Shown one piece after another: positions 14,550 through 17,835 of a stretch of DNA of 17,835 nucleotides. The notes beneath the pieces are model-generated. The model saw only the letters and a list, made by a program, of their open reading frames with translations. It was not told where the DNA came from and searched no databases. Source of the DNA: Flavobacteriaceae bacterium. Its GTDB lineage: Bacteria; Bacteroidota; Bacteroidia; Flavobacteriales; Flavobacteriaceae. The first letter of the stretch is position 1; the number at the start of each line of letters is the position of its first letter. The DNA is taken from positions 1-17,835 of the forward strand of contig JAKISG010000035.1 of the NCBI GenBank assembly GCA_021648755.1. The letters are read 5' to 3'. Both the position numbers and the translations under genes were made by a program.

Positions 14550-14557
14550 CAAAACTA
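14550..14557 (-). promoter_or_regulatory. Candidate -7 element for the endonuclease gene
   Basis: On the minus strand this reads TAGTTTTG, 26 nt upstream of the ATG at 14523. No TTG is found at the usual -33 spacing; the nearest is 11 nt away. Confidence 0.4.
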
Positions 14558-14707
14558 AACTATATTATCAATTGTTTACTTAATTTTAAGTTAAGTTATT
14601 CAATTTTATTAACGAAAAAACACCTTACCTTATAAAATTTTTAAACCATCTAACATTTATTGGGACAAAAAATCTTAACAAACGAACAGTTCTGTTTTTT
14701 AAAATTA

Positions 14708-14715
14708 TATATTTG
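14708..14715 (+). promoter_or_regulatory. Candidate -7 element for the two-component operon, with a long leader
   Basis: TATATTTG lies 127 nt before the response regulator ATG, implying an untranslated leader of about 120 nt. Just upstream, AACAG-TT-CTGTT (14685-14696) is a short inverted repeat where the -33 box is expected, a possible operator. No stable leader structure was recognised. The rest of the 319-bp divergent gap (14524-14842) holds nothing else I can identify. Confidence 0.4.
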
Positions 14716-14842
14716 TAGCAAAACGAAGAAAACTTTTAATTTTAAAAATATTTTAAGTATTTCAACATCGTTACAATACGATTAATTAATAATTTTCGTT
14801 ACTAAATTAAACTTTTTAGATTAATTAAAAACCCATTAATAA

Positions 14843-15523
14843 ATGAAAGTCCTAATAGTAGAAGATGAATTAGAATTACTAGATACTATTGTCGCTTATT
14901 TAAGCAACGAAAATTATATTTGTGAAAAAGCAACTACCTTTTTTGAAGCCGAAGATAAATTATTAAGCTTTAAATATGATATTGTGGTTCTTGATATTAC
15001 ATTACCAGATGGGAGTGGAATAGATTTATTAAAAATTATTAAATCAAATTCTCCAGAGACTGGTGTTTTAATATTATCTGCAAAAAACTCTTTAGATGAT
15101 AAATTAAGTGGGCTAAACTTAGGTGCTGATGATTATATTACAAAGCCATTTCATCTTGCAGAGTTAAACTCAAGAATAAATTCGCTAATTAGGCGACAAA
15201 AATTTGACGGTAATGAAATAATTACCTTTAATGAGTTTGTAATTAACACCACATCTAAAACAGTAAAAATACATGATAAATCAATAAATTTAACAAAAAA
15301 AGAGTACAATCTGTTGTTGTTTTTTATTGCAAATAAAAATAAAGTATTAACTAAAGAAGGTATTGCTGAACACTTATGGGGAGATGCCATAGAAATGGCT
15401 GATAGTTATGATTTTGTTTATACGCATATGGGTAATTTAAGAAGAAAGATTAAAAAAAATAATGGAATCGATTATCTAAAAACAATGTATGGTTTAGGTT
15501 ATAAATTTACAGACTTAGAATGA
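14843..15523 (+). CDS. OmpR/PhoB-family response regulator
   Basis: This 226-residue regulator has a receiver domain (1-115) with acidic pocket Glu7/Asp8, phospho-acceptor Asp51 (VVLDITLPDGSG), Ser79 and Lys101 (ITKPF). A winged-helix effector domain follows (about 128-225, INLTKKEYNLLLFF, LTKEGIAEHLWG, HMGNLRRKI, YGLGYKF). It is expected to bind DNA as a dimer when phosphorylated by the adjacent kinase. The kinase gene starts inside its stop codon (ATGA overlap of 4 nt), so the two are translationally coupled. Likely targets include the neighbouring secreted-protein genes, but no repeated operator was identified. Confidence 0.95.
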   Translation: MKVLIVEDELELLDTIVAYLSNENYICEKATTFFEAEDKLLSFKYDIVVLDITLPDGSGIDLLKIIKSNSPETGVLILSAKNSLDDKLSGLNLGADDYITKPFHLAELNSRINSLIRRQKFDGNEIITFNEFVINTTSKTVKIHDKSINLTKKEYNLLLFFIANKNKVLTKEGIAEHLWGDAIEMADSYDFVYTHMGNLRRKIKKNNGIDYLKTMYGLGYKFTDLE

Positions 15524-16767
15524 AACTAATTCAAAAAACAAGTCGAGCATATTTAATTTTATCTAGTGTGGCATTTCTAATTTCTGTAGTTATGCTCTAT
15601 TTGGTTTTGAAAATCGTTATAAATAGTTGGTTAGATGAAAAATTATTATATTCAAAAAAAGAAGTAGTTGGAAATATTAAATTCAAATACCCAATTACTA
15701 CATCAGAATATAAAAATTTAGGAAAAATAGAAGATTTAAAATATTATAAGGATACTTTGATATTTAAAGATACTGCAGTTTACAGAGCAATTATCAAAGA
15801 GTTTGATGTTTTTAGACAGTTGACATCCTATGAAACAATTAGAGGTGAACACTATAAGGTAGTAACTAGAAACTCATTAGTTAACAATGATGATTTTATA
15901 AATGTAATTATTGTATATACAATTGTAATATTCTCATTATTATTAACAGGCTTATTAATTCTAAACACACAAATTACAAAAAATATTTGGAACCCTTTTT
16001 ACGCAAACTTAAATGCTCTTAAAAATTTCTCTATCCAAAATAAAAATAGAATTAACCTTATACCTTCAAAAATTAATGAATTTAATGAATTAAATGATTC
16101 TATAAAAAATTTAACCAATAAAGTACAATCTGATTTTAATAATTTAAAGGAGTTTACTGAAAATGCATCACATGAAATGCAAACCCCATTAGCAATTATG
16201 CAATCTAAAATTGAACTTCTATTACAAACTACCAATTTATCAAAAAATCAAGCGGTACAGTTACAATCTATTTATCAAGCAGGTAAAAGACTCTCCAAAT
16301 TAAATACAGCATTGTTGTTGCTTGCCAAAGTAGAAAACCAACAGTACAACGTTAATGAAAAAATTAACTTAAAATCAATTATTGAAAATCAGCTTGAAAA
16401 TTATGAAGATTTTATAATTAATAAGAATTTGACTGTAAACAAAAACCTAATAAGTATAATATTGATGTCTAATAAAGTATTAATAGATACTCTAATAGTT
16501 AACTTATTAAGTAATGCCATAAAACACAATATTAAAAATGGCATAATTAATATTACTCACAACAATAAAATGTTAATTTTTTCCAATACAGGAAAACCAC
16601 CAACTCAAAATTTAGAAAATTTATTTAATCGTTTTAAAAAAGATAGTGTTTCTAAAGATTCAATCGGTTTAGGTTTGTCCATAGTAAAAAAGATTTGTGT
16701 TGTAAACAATTGGAATATTTCTTACACCTATAAAGAGGGTATTCATAAAATCGAAATTTTGTTTTAA
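15520..16767 (+). CDS. Sensor histidine kinase of a two-component system
   Basis: This 415-residue inner-membrane kinase has two membrane spans (about 10-33 and 127-149) flanking a periplasmic sensor region of about 90 residues with no recognised fold. A linker leads to the HisKA dimerisation domain, with phospho-accepting His218 in NASHEMQTPLAIMQSK. The ATPase domain shows the N-box (VNLLSNAIKHN, Asn328/Asn332), a G1 box written as SNTGKPP with Asn in place of the usual Asp, and the G2 box (SIGLGLSIVKKI). SNTG at G1 is common in Bacteroidota kinases of this type, so activity is not excluded. It overlaps the regulator gene by 4 nt and ends about 70 bp before the first secreted-protein gene, with no terminator between them. 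Confidence 0.93.
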   Translation: MKLIQKTSRAYLILSSVAFLISVVMLYLVLKIVINSWLDEKLLYSKKEVVGNIKFKYPITTSEYKNLGKIEDLKYYKDTLIFKDTAVYRAIIKEFDVFRQLTSYETIRGEHYKVVTRNSLVNNDDFINVIIVYTIVIFSLLLTGLLILNTQITKNIWNPFYANLNALKNFSIQNKNRINLIPSKINEFNELNDSIKNLTNKVQSDFNNLKEFTENASHEMQTPLAIMQSKIELLLQTTNLSKNQAVQLQSIYQAGKRLSKLNTALLLLAKVENQQYNVNEKINLKSIIENQLENYEDFIINKNLTVNKNLISIILMSNKVLIDTLIVNLLSNAIKHNIKNGIINITHNNKMLIFSNTGKPPTQNLENLFNRFKKDSVSKDSIGLGLSIVKKICVVNNWNISYTYKEGIHKIEILF

Positions 16768-16795
16768 ACTTCAGAAACTCTTTAGATTAGGGATA

Positions 16796-16803
16796 TACAT
16801 TTG
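16796..16803 (+). promoter_or_regulatory. -7 element of first array unit
   Basis: TACATTTG sits in a segment that is repeated at the second unit and, up to the window edge, at the third. Conservation across copies supports function. The -33 region lacks a clear TTG. Confidence 0.55.
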
Positions 16804-16839
16804 TTGTATTATTAAATATTAATTCTAAAAACAATAAAA

Positions 16840-17133
16840 ATGAAAAAACTATTTGTATTATCCGTATTTGTATTATTTGGTCTAATTAGCACAACAACTT
16901 TTGCGCAAGAAGTTGAAAGTGTTGCAACTGAGGTTCAAGATGAAACTGAAGTTAAAGTTAGTGAATTACCTGACACTGTAGTAAAAACATTAAAAGACAG
17001 TTTTGCAGATTTTACTGCAGAAAAAGCATCTAAAGTATTAAAAGAAGGTAAAGAATTTTATCTTATAACATTAATTAGAGGCGAAGAAAACCTTGTCGTT
17101 TTAATTGATTCAGCAGGAAAAGTAATCAAATAA
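16840..17133 (+). CDS. Small secreted PepSY-like protein, copy 1
   Basis: The 97-residue product has a signal peptide (1-22, cleaved before Gln23 after TTTFA), an acidic spacer with one EVQDE motif, and a domain of about 55 residues: ELPDTVVKTLKDSFADFTAEKAS, then KEFYLITLIRGEENLVVLIDSAGKV. The pattern of LPxxVxxxL, an aromatic pair and a final DxxGxV resembles the PepSY-like (putative beta-lactamase-inhibitor-like) periplasmic family common in Bacteroidota. It is probably exported to the periplasm. The gene lies directly downstream of the two-component pair, and the paralogue follows as a near-identical unit. Its biochemical role is unknown. Confidence 0.8.
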   Translation: MKKLFVLSVFVLFGLISTTTFAQEVESVATEVQDETEVKVSELPDTVVKTLKDSFADFTAEKASKVLKEGKEFYLITLIRGEENLVVLIDSAGKVIK

Positions 17134-17177
17134 TAAACCTAGTTAAAAATAAATTGATAATTAAATCAATCTGTTTT

Positions 17178-17213
17178 AAACAGTTCAAAAAATATTTTTT
17201 GAACTGTTTTTTT
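17178..17213 (+). terminator. Intrinsic terminator of array unit 1
   Basis: A 15-bp stem, AAACAGTTCAAAAAA (17178-17192) with TTTTTTGAACTGTTT (17195-17209), runs into seven T's ending at 17213. A short CTGTTT/AAACAG palindrome just upstream overlaps the left arm. Confidence 0.88.
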
Positions 17214-17300
17214 ATGCAATCTCTTTTTACATAAAATAGATATTAAACAAATTTTTAAAATTTTTATTTTAAACTTTAGAAACTCTTTAGATTAAGCATA

Positions 17301-17308
17301 TACATTTG
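17301..17308 (+). promoter_or_regulatory. -7 element of second array unit
   Basis: TACATTTG occupies the same position as in unit 1, shifted by 505 bp, within otherwise conserved flanks. Confidence 0.55.
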
Positions 17309-17344
17309 TTGTATTATTAAATATTAATTCTAAAAACAACAAAA

Positions 17345-17665
17345 ATGAAAAAATTATTTGTATTATCCGTATTTGTATTATTTGCTCTAATTAGCACGAC
17401 AACTTTCGCACAAGAAGAAGTAGTAGCTGAAAACGTTACTGAAGTTCAAGATGAAATCGCTGAAGTTCAAGATAAAACTGAAGTTAAAGTTAGTGAATTA
17501 CCTGATGCTGTAGCAAAAACATTAAAAGAAAATTATGCAGATTTTACTGCAGAAAAAGCATCTAAAGTATTAAAACAAGTTAAAGCGTTTTATCTTGTAA
17601 CATTAACTAAAGGTGAAGAAAACCTTGTCGTTTTACTTGATTCAGCAGGAAAAGAAGTTAAATAA
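17345..17665 (+). CDS. Small secreted PepSY-like protein, copy 2
   Basis: This 106-residue paralogue of the preceding gene has an almost identical signal peptide (one Gly-to-Ala change, at residue 14). Its mature domain differs at scattered positions (for example ELPDAVAKTLKENYADF and KAFYLVTLTKGEENLVVL). The acidic spacer holds two copies of an EVQD motif (EVQDEIAEVQDKTEVKV) where copy 1 has one, an in-frame internal expansion. Such spacers separate the signal from the folded domain and tolerate length change. It has the same promoter and terminator as copy 1. The function is unknown, presumably periplasmic and related to the adjacent two-component system. Confidence 0.8.
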   Translation: MKKLFVLSVFVLFALISTTTFAQEEVVAENVTEVQDEIAEVQDKTEVKVSELPDAVAKTLKENYADFTAEKASKVLKQVKAFYLVTLTKGEENLVVLLDSAGKEVK

Positions 17666-17707
17666 GACCTAATTAAAAATAAATTGATAATTAAGTCAAT
17701 CTGTTTT

Positions 17708-17743
17708 AAACAGTTCAAAAAATATTTTTTGAACTGTTTTTTT
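17708..17743 (+). terminator. Intrinsic terminator of array unit 2
   Basis: The stem, loop and T-run are identical to unit 1 (arms 17708-17722 and 17725-17739, T-run to 17743). Confidence 0.88.
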
Positions 17744-17835
17744 ATGCAATCTCTTTTTACATAAAATAGATATTAAACAAAATTTTAAAATTTTTATTTT
17801 AAACTTTAGAAACTCTTTAGATTAGGCATATACAT

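Larger units (their letters stand above)
16763..17835 (+). repeat. Tandem array of about 0.5-kb transcription units (two complete, third begins at the edge)
   Basis: The segment starting TTTTAAACTTyAGAAACTCTT recurs at about 16763, 17268 and 17798. The offsets are 505 and 530 bp. Each complete unit contains the promoter, a small secreted-protein gene and a terminator. The 3' untranslated region and terminator are almost identical between units, with only single-base differences. The length difference of the units is mostly a 27-nt larger coding region in the second copy. The third promoter region is cut off by the window end after the ATACAT of its -7 element. The first unit begins right at the kinase stop codon. 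Confidence 0.9.

Noticed and set aside
1..17835. CRISPR array, prophage or integrated conjugative element
   Set aside because: No regularly spaced repeats, phage structural genes, integrase or conjugation genes are seen. tRNA-His shows no downstream duplicate of its 3' end within the window.

Overview
The window is AT-rich chromosomal DNA from a member of Bacteroidota, most likely family Flavobacteriaceae. Four signals support this: TAnnTTTG-type -7 promoter elements, some with a TTG/TTTG -33 element 19-20 nt upstream; few Shine-Dalgarno sequences; a secreted nuclease ending in a type IX secretion sorting domain; and a bacillithiol-synthesis deacetylase. Most genes are conserved housekeeping genes. 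The left edge and the right end look more recently rearranged.

Layout. Positions 1-1095 are gene-poor: a minus-strand remnant resembling an IS110-family transposase, a roughly 130-bp imperfect inverted repeat, a ParD/CopG-like ribbon-helix-helix antitoxin gene with no visible toxin, and a short open reading stretch without an ATG. Then follow a TPM-domain membrane protein, a tail-to-tail aroA (minus strand, TTG start), pepT with a well-formed promoter, smpB, a UbiA-family prenyltransferase, maf, and the C-terminal half of a split transketolase whose N-terminal half is not next to it. A uridine/purine nucleoside phosphorylase (minus) is divergent from prfA. Next come a Cys-rich small lipoprotein with a strong terminator, a glutathione-peroxidase-like gene followed 19 bp later by bshB1, and tRNA-His with its own terminator. 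After these lie a small lipoprotein (minus), a DUF6122-like membrane protein, a bidirectional terminator and a large T9SS-exported endonuclease I-family protein (minus). The window ends with an OmpR-type response regulator and histidine kinase overlapping by 4 nt, followed by a tandem array of near-identical transcription units, each encoding a small secreted PepSY-like protein. Two copies are complete, and the promoter region of a third runs off the right edge.

How the genes may work together. GPx and BshB1 form a plausible thiol/peroxide-defence pair, because BshB1 makes the low-molecular-weight thiol bacillithiol. The two-component pair and the secreted proteins beside it may form an envelope-sensing or response module. 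UbiA and maf probably share a transcript. pepT, smpB and prfA are core functions.

The most notable observations are the following. (1) A lipoprotein signal peptide lies directly upstream of the glutathione peroxidase but is out of frame by one base, which suggests a recent switch from exported to cytoplasmic protein, or a sequencing error. (2) The secreted-protein units are tandemly amplified, with the non-coding DNA better conserved than the mature proteins. (3) A small lipoprotein carries a seven-cysteine cluster. (4) Two genes have -7 elements ending only 4-5 nt before the start codon, suggesting leaderless mRNAs. I found no CRISPR array, prophage, or complete insertion sequence.
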